Both the position numbers and the translations under genes were made by a program. Below are positions 34,345-45,084 of a DNA stretch of 64,000 nucleotides, piece after piece. Location of the stretch: the NCBI RefSeq assembly GCF_000003195.3, contig NC_012872.2, positions 53,859,695 to 53,923,694 of the forward strand, given 5' to 3'. This stretch comes from Sorghum bicolor. Its lineage: Eukaryota > Streptophyta > Magnoliopsida > Poales > Poaceae. The first letter of the stretch is position 1; every line of letters starts with the position of its first letter. The notes under the pieces are model-generated. The model was not told the origin of the DNA. It saw nothing but the letters and a program-made list of their open reading frames with translations, and did not search any database.

Positions 34345-35270
34345 TTCATTACTACAGAATGTTTAAATCACCAACGGTTTTAAACGCTTTATCACTGCCG
34401 GTTTTTGACCCTTCGGCGGTGAAAGTCATTGTCGATTCATGATACCTATTAGAAGATAATTAGAATTTTCAGAAATTCTAAAATTAGATATAAAATAGTA
34501 AAAAATATTTTAATCCCGAAGAAGCCCCATGAGCGCCAGACGAAAAATACAAAAGATTTTCACATGGAAAGTCACAAAGTCATAAGATATTTTTGTGGAC
34601 TTTCAAAAATTCTAAAATTAGGTATAAAGTAGTAAAAAAATATTTTAATCCCAAGAAGCCCACACACAAAAAAATACACAAGATCTTTCACATGGAAAGT
34701 CACAAAGTCATAAAATATTTTTTTTCAGATTTTTCACATGGAAAGTCACAAAGTCATAAGATCAGATTTTTCACATGGAAAGTCACAAAGTCATAAGATA
34801 TTTTTGTGTAGATTTTTCACATGGGACCTGTATCCTAGTGTAAAGCTGCTCTAACCACTTCATCCCTAAGTCACCTAGTCACCTATGTCTAGCATGTTCA
34901 TTCTCTTAGTTCAATCTTTATGATTTTAAAATGAATATTTGGGACCCTAAATGTCTTCAAATGAAAAAGTCATTAACTATAAAGTTGTAGTTCTCATTGA
35001 GATTTACGACCTTGTTTTTTGTCATTTCACTATCCATAGTCGTTTGATAGGTTTGAATTTTAATTTGTGGGAACTTGAGGTATACTATTAGGACCTCAAA
35101 TGATTTCAAATGAAAAGGTCATCAACTATAAATTTATTGCTCTCATCGATATTTACATCTTTGATTTTGGTCGATTTTCAAATGTGGAGAAGTGCATGGT
35201 GGGGGTGCTGAAGTGGATATGGGAAGGAATTATTTGCCTAGAGTTCGTCTAGGGGCTCTGGGTTGTACAT
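34345..35270 (+). repeat. CACTA-like terminal and subterminal sequence inside the hAT element
   Basis: ATTACTACAGAATG near 34348 resembles a CACTA terminus whose first base has changed. Downstream, repeated phrases such as TCAAATGAAAA-GTCAT-AACTATAAA occur near 34955-34985 and 35105-35135. The same type of phrase closes the window after the TNP2 gene (63885-63925). Limits are approximate. Confidence 0.45.
34558..34800 (+). repeat. Four copies of a 24-bp direct repeat
   Basis: TCACATGGAAAGTCACA plus the next seven bases occurs at about 34559, 34689, 34734 and 34771, each followed by AAGAT or AAAAT. The spacing is irregular (130, 45 and 37). Confidence 0.85.
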
Positions 35271-35414
35271 GTAGATGGGCTGATTTGAACCAACAAGGTC
35301 AGATATTCGAGGACCTATGGGACTCATGGGGACCCATGTACGCATTTTGAAATCCAACCCCACCCTGATCCTATTTTTGGGCCAAAACCTGTAGAGCCGT
35401 TCGTTGAAAACTGC

Positions 35415-37859
35415 TGAAAGGTCCTTGTTTGGTTTTGGTAATTGAGTGACAACTTAGGTGGACTAATAGTGTTTATATGAGATACACAGGAGATTAGTCC
35501 ACAGGTGAAGATGTGATGATGGAGGAGCTCATTGCACATGAGACATGACATGGAGTCATGTGACCAAGGTGGAGAATATCAAGATGAGGCTTGGCTTGAT
35601 GGACCGGTTGCAAGAGTGAAGGGCAAGTCGGAGGCTTTGAAGCGAGGGACCGCGTGTGACGGTGAAGCTTGAGCAAGACTTGGCGCCGATGGACCGAGGC
35701 AACGGTGAAGAGCAAGTGAGGTCAAGATCGATGAACTAATACGGTCACGTGATGATATGAAGTGGATCATATCATTTGGTGATTGGTTGGTGCATGTGTT
35801 GCATCAACATTGGAGGAGATGGAATAGAAAGCGCAAGGCAAAGGTATAACCTAGGGCTTTTCCATTTAACCAGTCATAGGTGTGTATAGAAGTTTATGAC
35901 CGGATTTAGGATAGATGGCCGTACTATCAAAAGGAACAAACTTGTTTGTATATCGGTCATCTAGTGCCACTTGAGCGATCTAACTTTGCATACGTGTTAG
36001 GATCGAGTGGCGTGGCAAGTTTGAGAGGCTAACTTCTTTGGGCAAATGTTTGTGAAAATGCTAACACATATGCACAAGGTGGTGTACACTTGGTGGTGTT
36101 GGCACATTTACAAAAGAGGTGGAGTTCCTAGGGTTGAGAGGGGTGTGGGTTCCTCTCGGCGGGATTCGACGCTTTTGAGAAAATCAAGTGCATATTTTCT
36201 ATTGCGCCAGTGGGAAATTTGGAGAAGTCGCGGGGTTGTTTTTCTCTGGAAAAACACTCACCGGACGTAGGCCGTGGAGGCACAGGACGCTCTGCGTGAG
36301 CCTCCGGTGCACTGTCAGCTGCTGGCACAAGTGTAGAGTGCGCACCGGACGCTAGCACCGGACGTGGACAGGATTCTGTTCGAGCGTCCGGTGGTGCATG
36401 ACGTCAGCGAGTGCGTGCGAGGTGTTTCTGACTGAAGAGCACCGGACGCTCAGGGTGCGTCCGGTGGCTTGCGTCCGGTGACCCTGTAAGTTTGTGGAGC
36501 TCTCTGCTCACGGGTCCGGTGTGCACCGGACGCGTCCGGTGTGACGCAGTAGAGTGTCCGGTGGTGCTGTGCAGGCGCGCGTGCGCAGTAGCCATTGGTG
36601 GCAATGGTCGAGTTCAAATGGCTAGTGACACGTGGCTGACGCCTGAGCACCGGACGCTGGGAGTTGAGCGTCCGGTGGCTCCCTGTGAGCGTCCGGTGCC
36701 CATGTGTTTGGCCCAGTGAAGAGGCAACGGCTAGTTTAGCCCTTGGGGCTATAAATAGAAGTGGTGGCCGGCCTTGGCTGGTGCTGAGCACCCTTGGGAC
36801 TTAGTGTCCATGCTTGGGGAGTGCTAGTAAAGCCTCTAACTCACATATGCTTGATAGTGATCATCTGATTGTATGAGTGAGCGATTCTAGTGCGTTGCAT
36901 TGAGAGATTGCATCGAGTGGCACTAGGTGTTCGTGTTGCAAGCCGGTGGTGCTTGTTACTCTTGGAGGTTGCCACCTCCTAGACAGCTTGGGTGCTTGTG
37001 ACTCCGTTGAAGCACGCAAGGAGATTGTGTGGTGCTCCGGAGAAGAGATTGTGAGGGGTACGGTGCTCACCCCGCGGGGATCGCGAAGAGCAACTCTAGT
37101 TGAGCGAGACATGAAGAGCGACAAGTGGTCCAACCGGGTCAAGTGCTAGAGCTTGTGGTAAGCACTCCACGTGGGAGAGTGTGACTTGCGGGTCACCACT
37201 AGCAAGAGGACCGGCGGCAACCTTGGAGCTTGTCTCAATGGGGACGTAGCTTGGTGGCAACCCAGTGAACCTCGGGAGAAAAATCATCATGTCAACATTG
37301 TTCTTTCTGTTGGTTTGCAAGTCCCTGACACCAGCTTGTTCTTACATTCATATACTTGTGCTTGTGTAGTTGCTCTTGTAATTAGGTAGCTTGTGTAGCT
37401 TGCTAGTTACCTTCTTGCTTGTGTAGCTAGAAGTAGAACCCTTGCGTGACTAATTTGGTTTGTGTAACCTTGTTAGTCACGTTGCTTAGTTTGTGTAGCT
37501 AAGTAATTTGCGCTCTCTAATTTGGCATTGGTTGCCTTGTTATTGAGCCTTGCTAGTGAGCTTAGGAGCTTTTGTGCTTTTGCTTACTAGTTGTGTAGGA
37601 GCTCCGTAGTTTGCAAAGTACTAGTGGCATAGGCTTGTGTGACCTTGCTCCTAGAATTGGTTAGGTAAGCTCTTGCTAAGGTAGCACCTTGCTTGCTTGT
37701 TTAGGATCTTTTCAAGGTGCTAGAGAACTTAGATAGAGGAGTGTAGTCTTGGCTAGACCGATAGTTTTAATTCCGCATTTGTTTCGGTTAGCCGGCGTAA
37801 TAAATTTTAGAAATGACTATTCACCCCCCCTCCCTCTAGTCTGCCATCTCGACCCTTCA
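35415..37859 (+). mobile_element. Solo LTR (2445 bp) of a large LTR retrotransposon
   Basis: Opens TGAAAGGTCC and closes GACCCTTCA, flanked on both sides by ACTGC (35410-35414 and 37860-37864). The interior has no ORF of note, a cluster of CCGGACGC and GCGTCCGGTG motifs at 36255-36700, and a C-rich stretch just before the right end. The solo LTR at 51818-53718 belongs to the same family. Orientation is inferred from that alignment and from the C-rich 3' end. Confidence 0.85.
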
Positions 37860-37943
37860 ACTGCCCCTGCCCCCAGTCCCGTTGGTTCTAGAACCCACGG
37901 GGACCTGTCCCAAACTTGACATGCTACCACCCCTAGTTTTGAT

Positions 37944-38818
37944 GATCCTTCCATAGCCCAGCATATTAAAGCAGTTCCCAACAGATAAACCTTTTTGCCA
38001 TGAGGTGAAGTTTAATTTATCCACCTCTAGTATTGCTCCCAATTGTATGGAATGTCAATGGCATCACAACAAGACGCAACTACATACCAAACCACACAAG
38101 CAATAACACATTGAAAAAAGAGATAAGAAATTGTTTCATTCTAATCATAGAATTGATAACATATGATGGGCATGCATAGAAAATTTTGAATTCTATGGGG
38201 TTTTTTTGTCCTTCCATATGTGAACAAAAGACCTCCTTGTTTCAGAGCATCAGGTGATCATATATAGATCTCACAAGAAAATTCTATTTTTGAACCATTT
38301 CCACAAGATCATACCATAATTTCCATTCAATCATATGCTAAGAATATATATTATCACACAATATATTTCATTCCTCCTTAAAGATAACTGAGAGCCATCT
38401 GTTGTATCCAATGTTGTTACCTATCTTCCTAAAGGGTTCATTAATTGTGATATCTTTCTCTATAGTTAATTATAGAGAATGGGATGAGATAAACATCAAG
38501 GCTTAACTAGCAGCTAGGAGTCAGTCCACACAGAAGAATGTTATCACCTCTGTATACAATACATCTTATCTTACATATATTCAGTATAGCTGGCTACAAA
38601 ATGTTGGGTCGCTTTGTCACGCCGGACTGGTCCAGTCGGACCACATTTGTCCCCAATGCCTGGATCCTAATTCATCGCGCCCTCAATCATCATTAAAGGA
38701 TCCTCATTCATCGCTCCAGCAGTCTAGCTGGTTCCTCGCGTCTCTTCCCCTGCACCTGCGCCTCGCCCTCATCCCTGCCGCCATTTCCCTCACCCTGCAC
38801 CTGCCATTGAAGACCTTG
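37944..38818. other. Non-coding stretch
   Basis: AT-rich to about 38580, then a GC-rich segment (38610-38815) with CTGCACCTGC repeats. A minus-strand phrase LEVDKLNFTSWQKGL at 37985-38030 could be an element gag relic, but there is too little to name it. Confidence 0.45.
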
Positions 38819-38823
38819 ATCAG

Positions 38824-39230
38824 TGCCGACAAAAGATGGTCGACAGTCTACCTAGGGGTATGCCCAAGTTAGTAGATTGTCGATAGATAGATGCGCAAGC
38901 TACGAACTAGATGGTGACGCAAGACAAAGACAAGGATTTATCTAGATTCAGCCATCATAAGGGCGTAATAGCTATGTCCTGTGTCTAATTGTATGATTCT
39001 ATATATGAGAGATATCAATGATCTGTCCTCTAGAGGACCCCTATCCTCCTTATATACTTTGAAGGGACAAAGTTATAAGTAAAGTATCCTATTTGGTATA
39101 ATATCTTCTTATAGCCTTGTGGTGCACGCCGACCAGTGTCATGCACCGCACATCTTCATCTTGTGGGCTAGGCTATCTCCGATGGTGCAGCCCATGTCGA
39201 GCCATGAGGGTATAGGGCTTTATACCCCCA
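38824..39230 (-). repeat. 3' LTR of the non-autonomous element
   Basis: On the minus strand starts TGGGGGTATAAAG and ends TTGTCGGCA. It aligns end to end with 40927-41335 with many substitutions, so the insertion is old. Confidence 0.75.
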
Positions 39231-40926
39231 TAGCTAGTCCTCAAACTCCATGTATTGTGATGTGACATGCCATCTTGAGCTTCTTCAACTAGTGAGGTTT
39301 GAGTTCTTGTAGTCCCTGACCAGCAGGAGTGTTGCCTGATCAGTTGCAACAGTATTCCGACCAACGTGGACGATAGTCCACCACCATTAAGTCCGAAGAA
39401 GCAGGTTGTCCGAAGAATGCATGATGTTCTTGAGAAAAAAGATTTTTTTTTCCTGGTGAAGTATGCCAACTTTACTTTCTGAGAAGAAAAATAATGGTAA
39501 CTTGTACAAGTGAGATTTTAATCATTAGAAGCGTAGGGATCGAAAAAGCGAGAACATTCACCGCAAGGTGAAGTGCGCCCACTTAGTCCCCGTGCCTAGT
39601 AGTAGGTGACATAGGCACGTGGTGCCAGGGTCTAAAAAGAAAAGTCTACATAGAAACTTTGATACTAAGATGTATTGCTAGATCCATCATACATACCGAT
39701 GTAGTTCTCGAGCTTGCTGGAAGGCAAAGTATGAGTCTTGTAGCAAGGTCTAAAAATTAAAATCGCCTCTTAGTTGTATATGAGTCTATTTCATATGTAA
39801 CCGAGGAGAGCAGTCTCCAAGCTATGGTCGGAGAGTGATCAACGCAGTCCTTGACCACAGCATAGCGAGTGTCTCCGAGCATTGTTGGGAATGTAAACGT
39901 GCTCAGTAGTCAGGGCAGTCCCCAAGCTCGGCATCCGAGGAGTACTGAGGAGTCCTCGAACATAGCTTGTTGACTGAGGCAAGCTCTTGAAAAATAAATA
40001 TAATAAATAGGTAGTACATGATGTAAATATGAACTCTGAAGAAACAATTCAGCACTAGTATAATATGCAGTCGTAACTTTAAGCAAAAACTCTGTTTTTA
40101 GCTTTTTTATACTAAAGTTAGCATGAGTAGTAAATTCATCGTAGAGTTTTGCCAGCTCTGGTCTGACCAACAATCTATAGCGTGAGGCATGAAGCCTAGG
40201 CACATAGGATTTTCAGCCTCGCCAGAGAGCTACTGCCGACCACCCAAAACGCAGAGGGCGAATCTCGTGCACGTGTCAGGAGGAGTCAGAGACAGTGCCA
40301 GCTTTAGAAAACTCGAGTAGGAGAAAGAGCTAGTTGACTAACCATTAAGCAAAAAGTTATTTGAAGAATAATCATATCGAGGATATTATGGAGAACATCA
40401 TGCTAAAAATTGAATTAAACAAAGTATTAGAACTGTACTTATCTTTGAATAGAAATCTGATCGTGGCGACGAAATTGTTGGGTCCTGATGCTGGTTGGGT
40501 AGATCTGTTGTGGCATGTGGGTACCTGCTCGGTACATTGATTCTGGATCAAATCTACCAAAGTTAGGGTTTCAGAGAGCTTATGGTTGACTTGATTAATA
40601 GCCTCGAGCAGGTCAGTGTAGTCAATCTGCCTCCCTTCATAGCAAGGAAGCAGGCGACGAGTTGTTGGCATGATCAGAGACGTTGCTGAAGTGGTTGGAG
40701 CTATAGCCAGCGCAATTGGAGCTAAAACCGACATCGGCGAAGAAGTGATCGGCACAGATCAGATATGCACCTCCTCCATGGTCGTGGCAGTGAAGCTAAA
40801 GTCGGTGGTCCAAGTGATATGGGTGATGGTGAACATGAGGCTGTCTGCCACGACCGTGGAGTCGAGGATGATGATCATCTGGTTTGCGTGGGTAGCTATA
40901 CGCATACTTCCTACCTGGCGCGCCAA

Positions 40927-41335
40927 TGTCGAGGAAAGATGGTCGGTAGTCTATCTAGGGGTATGCCCAAGGTAGTAGATTGTTGGCAGACAGATACGCA
41001 AGCTACGAACTAGATAATGACATAAGACAAAGACAAGGATTTATCTAGGTTCAGCCGCCGTGATGGCGTAATACCTACGTCCTGTGTCTGATTGTATTAT
41101 TCTATATATGAGAGATATCAATGACCTGCCCTCTAGAGGACCTCTATCTCTCCTTCTATATTGTGAAGGGACAGAGTTACAAGTAAAGTATTCTATTTGG
41201 TATAATATCTTCTTGTAGCCTTACGGTGCAATGCCGACCAGCATCGTGTGCCGCATGTCTTCATCTTATGGGCTAGGCCACCTCCGATGGTGTGGCCCAT
41301 GTCGAGCCATGAGGGTATAGGGGTTTATACCCCCA
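40927..41335 (-). repeat. 5' LTR of the non-autonomous element
   Basis: On the minus strand starts TGGGGGTATAAACC and ends TCCTCGACA, one base before the primer-binding site. Confidence 0.75.
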
Positions 41336-42775
41336 TAATTAGATTTGACGATGCTCTACTACAATCCGAGATCACAACGCAAGAATATGTTTTGGCTGCT
41401 TCTCCGTATGAATGCTCAATTGATCCAAGAACGAAGGGACATCGCCCAAATTTTGTTGCAGGTTCCTCTATACTGCAGCCCCCTATCACGACATCCTAGT
41501 GTAGTACCTTAATCCTCCAATGGAAGTGGCTGCTGGAGAGGCGCCAAACATCCAAGCCAGGAAGCTACCTCAGGTCTCTGCTGGATGCTCAGAAGTTGTT
41601 GCTCGTATCTATACTCTACACATCCCCATCAGGCTAGCAGAGACATGCTACAAAGGTGATTTATCTTATCCATGTGTCAATTTTACATTATACATACTTG
41701 TTCACTGATGCCCCGCTGCAACTTTTGCCTCTGTGAACAATTGTTTATTTGTATTCATAGTTCCTATTTACCAATGCACATTGCTGGTTTGAGTAGGCAT
41801 CTCAAATCGGGCTGCGTAAGTTTACATGATTCTTGTGATTTTAATTAGTAATTGTTGATGTTCCTGCTTTCAACCAAAATTTTGTGGATCATTCTAGCTA
41901 TTTTTAAGTAGTAATTGATATTCCTGTTCATGGTAAATTTGATCATTCTAACATATTTTTACCATCAGTTTTACTATTTCAGTACCTATATATATTCGTT
42001 GTCCACATGTCTTGTAAATATACTACAAGTTCTTGTAACTCTTCTTAGTGCAAAATATTTCTTGTAAATATTACTGTAAGTTCTCATAAATGTTCTTAGT
42101 GCAAAATCTCGTAAAAATTTCTTAGTACAAATTCTCGTAAATATTTATTACTGTAACATATTCATTCTATTGTTGTAAATATGCTTACCACATGACTTAC
42201 TGATTCTTTCATAGGAAATGAGGCCGAACTTGTTTAAGGGAGATTGAAATCATTCATCTTGCACACCACACAGGAGGATTTCAACATTGATATAAGTGAT
42301 GTCACTAGTGTATCTTAGACACTATCACCTCAACCAGTTCATCAACAACCACCGTATTGTCCAGGACCATCGGCACGCCCTCGTTTAGAGGAGGACAATG
42401 GTGATGAGTGATGACGACTTCATGCAACCCCCAACTAGGCACTGTACAATAATCAATGTCGTACTACAAATATTGTTATTAATGCATGTAGAGATGGAAA
42501 ACTGCAGAAAAAATGCCTCTCGCACGGATCCACCTACAAAGGTATACTACTATTGTGTCTAAATTATTATTATTTTTCCAAACAGTATCTCATTACATTT
42601 TTACCATAATAGTTCCTTATTTTCACTCTTATTATTTAGCACTTACTTTCAATAATGACACAAGTCACATGTCTCCTTTCTACAACCTAAACAACAAAAG
42701 CTTACCAAATATCTTCATGCACCAACTGTTCGATGTGCACCTTCAATTTTCAACTCATTTATTGATCTCCTCACC
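41336..42775. other. AT-rich region without a supported gene
   Basis: Short frames at 41248-41499 and 41520-41708 have no recognisable motif. Repeated phrases (CTTGTAAATAT, TTCTTAGTGCAAAAT) occur at 42000-42150. Confidence 0.5.
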
Positions 42776-43262
42776 ATGAGCCAGCGTACCGGAATCAATA
42801 ATATGAATTTTGGCGGCCTCCTCCAGATCCAAGCAGACAAGCTAGTTAGCAGAGAAATATTGAAGTATCTATATGACAGGCTAGACCCTGTAACTATGAT
42901 GTTGGTTCTTGCTAAAGATAGGGTTATACATATCAAACCTTTTACTGTTAAGCAAGCGTTTGGAATTCCAGACAGTGGCGAAGAATTATCTCTACACAAC
43001 CCTGTCTGATTTCAAGGATTTTATTGGTTTACAATATGCTGAGGATGTGCACATGAAGTATCTACAAGAGATCCGGGAGGACGACATTGAGCTAGACTCC
43101 AGGATGCTTGACGACGACATGTGCATTAAAATTTTCTTTATGATCGCGTCTAACAAGCTGTTGTTTCCTTCCTCAGACAACAACTTATTTGGCTAGGAAT
43201 TTATCTAGACTACCCACTATGAACTGGTGCAAGGATGTTACCAATAAAATCTGAGAAGTTGC
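42776..43262 (+). pseudogene. Degenerate element-type ORF (FGGLLxIxAxKL family)
   Basis: Reads NFGGLLQIQADKLVSREIL and VIHIKPFTVKQAFGIP in one frame. It continues after a one-base shift near 43000 as DFKDFIGLQYAEDVHMKYL, and later, in a third frame, as NLSRLPTMNWCKDV. The pattern resembles the N-terminal region of the large transposon-associated proteins that often end in Ulp1 protease in grasses. No protease part follows; the frame at 43765-44085 may be a further exon. Family assignment is tentative. Confidence 0.4.
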
Positions 43263-44252
43263 ATGCACGTGGCGCCTTGATAGAACAAGTAAAGTTTCGC
43301 CTTCAATTACAGGATGCACAAATTTTTCCGTTGGTCAGTTTCCCATTTACATACATAATATGCCTTCAAATATTATGATATAGCTGATTAGTTAGCCACA
43401 TATTTTATAATAAAGTTATTCTCCAATATTTCCATTTTTGTTGGTGTAGATAGTGTATTTGAATAACTTACGCTGCAAACACCAGATCAATCACAAGGAG
43501 ATTCCCCGTGCCAAGTACTTCAATTAAGATTTGATTAAAAAATAATTGTTGTTGATAAGACAAAGGACGACCAAGCAAAGGTCACATTTGGGCGATTACC
43601 TGTGACAAACAATAACTATTGTCCTCCATTTTTAAAGGCAATCCTCTGTGTCAATGCCTATTTACTACCACTTACCTATTTCCATTTTATGTGAGCAGCT
43701 TAGGGACATCAATGATGCTGTTTACTCATAATTCTATTCCAGAAAACTAGCAAACATTCAACCTGTGTCTACTATGCAGTTCTCTAGCATTCTTTCAGAA
43801 CTAGTTGGAGTAGTCAATGTGACGGTTGCCAAGCCAAAGAGGAAGCTGTTAGTGCAAGCTTTTGTAGAATTTGACATCAAATCAAAAAGGGCAACAACTT
43901 ACTTAAACATGGGAAAACTAATGCTACAGACTTCACATGACCAGCTCGTTGCAAAGGTGCGGTCAAGTTTGGAGAACCAAAGTTTTGAGAATAATAGCAT
44001 AGATCACCAGGCTCAACCAACCGCTCCTAGTGCAGGTCCACAGATCTACCCACCACTTACTCTTTTGTTCAAAAATATTAGTTAATCTGACCTTGTTTAT
44101 TGTTTGATGAATGAAGCACATGCCAATGATCTTGACATGCATGATATCCATAACAGCGTATAGTCTGAACATGTAACCGAAGTGCCAAATCATTCTAAAA
44201 GTAGGGGAAATCAGTTATTTGTTGATAATTGTATTGGTAAATGCAACTGCAG

Positions 44253-44810
44253 TTATGTCTCCACTAATTTACATTTTATTTGTTTCAGGATATGACATAA
44301 CCAAACATATACCAGGAGGCACACGTGCCATTGCAACAGAACAGTCCCACGGAGGCTGTGGCACCACAGCTCACACGGATGCCTCAGTGAATCATTTTTA
44401 TGTGGTTTAACAATGCCCATAGTGGAGTTATGTAGATATTTGGCCTGAACAATGTCTTGCCAAATGCCCTTTTCATGTTCTAGTTTCTTCCACCAATACC
44501 TACACAAAAGACTAATGTTAATTATCATCAAATCTTCTATACCTAGACCTCCCTTCCTTTTGTTTTACAAATAATAAGCACCCATTTCACAAGATTATAC
44601 TTTCTCTTAGTGCTACCACGCCTCTCCAGAAAAATATCCTCCTTAGCTTATCTAGCTTCTTAATCATGGTTTTAGGAAGACAATGGATGGAGATATGATA
44701 TGTAAGGGGATTGGAGAGACTAGCATTTATTAATGATGTGGTACTAACCAGCAATGGATAAGATGCTACCTTGTCTTGCCTAGTTTTAATTTTTAGCACT
44801 CTTTTCTTCT
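44253..44810 (-). mobile_element. LINE reverse transcriptase C-terminal relic
   Basis: The minus strand reads LPKTMIKKLDKLRRIFFWRG at about 44605-44665 and then, leftwards, CRYWWKKLEHEKGIWQDIVQ near 44445-44505, the usual order at the C-terminal side of plant LINE ORF2. Frames are broken. Confidence 0.65.
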
Positions 44811-44960
44811 AATGGCATCCAGTTCACAACATGGAGATGTATTTATACTTATTTAATATAAGTACAAATATTTCAATTATGCTATACATAATGCAAAAGT
44901 AAACAGTTGAGAAAGGTAAAAGAAGGAAGCCTAAAAATTTGTAATGTCGTCATACTCTTT

Positions 44961-45084
44961 GTGGCTTCATTGAACAAAAATTATCAATAGCAAGTGCACC
45001 ACTTGTAAACTCTAGTGTAAATCTCCTCTCAACATATACCATAATTTTTGTATAGCATACTTGCTATTGATAATTTTAAAGCCA
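44961..45084. repeat. Inverted repeat (hairpin) of 19-bp arms
   Basis: AAAATTATCAATAGCAAGT (44977-44995) is exactly complementary to 45059-45077, with a 63-base loop. The outer GTGGCTT (44961-44967) also pairs with AAGCCAC (45078-45084), leaving a small bulge. It may be a short foldback element. Confidence 0.7.

Larger units (their letters stand above)
33976..37935. mobile_element. Non-autonomous hAT element with nested insertions
   Basis: Starts TAGGGATGGCAACGGG and ends, on the complement, TAGGGGTGGTAGCATG (11 of 16 positions equal). It is flanked by GTTTCGAT (33968-33975) and GTTTTGAT (37936-37943), an 8-bp duplication with one mismatch, as expected for hAT. No transposase is seen. A 2445-bp solo LTR has inserted in it, and CACTA-like sequence occupies part of the left half. 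Confidence 0.75.
38824..41335 (-). mobile_element. Non-autonomous LTR element without coding capacity (LARD/Dasheng-like)
   Basis: Two LTRs in the same orientation, 38824-39230 and 40927-41335, flank about 1.7 kb. On the minus strand the 5' LTR is the right one. One base after its end is TGGCGCGCCA (40916-40925) followed by GGTAGGAAG, a primer-binding site of the type seen in Tat-like Gypsy elements. The only ORF of any length (40372-40755, minus) lies where gag would begin and has no recognised domain. No 5-bp target duplication is evident. Movement would depend on enzymes from another element. Confidence 0.75.

Noticed and set aside
34351..34830. CRISPR-like array of regularly spaced repeats
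   Set aside because: Only four copies with irregular spacing, in a plant transposon context, and no cas genes.
36404..36791. Coding frames in the CCGGACG cluster
   Set aside because: They come from CG-rich repeats within a solo LTR and have no start context or domain.
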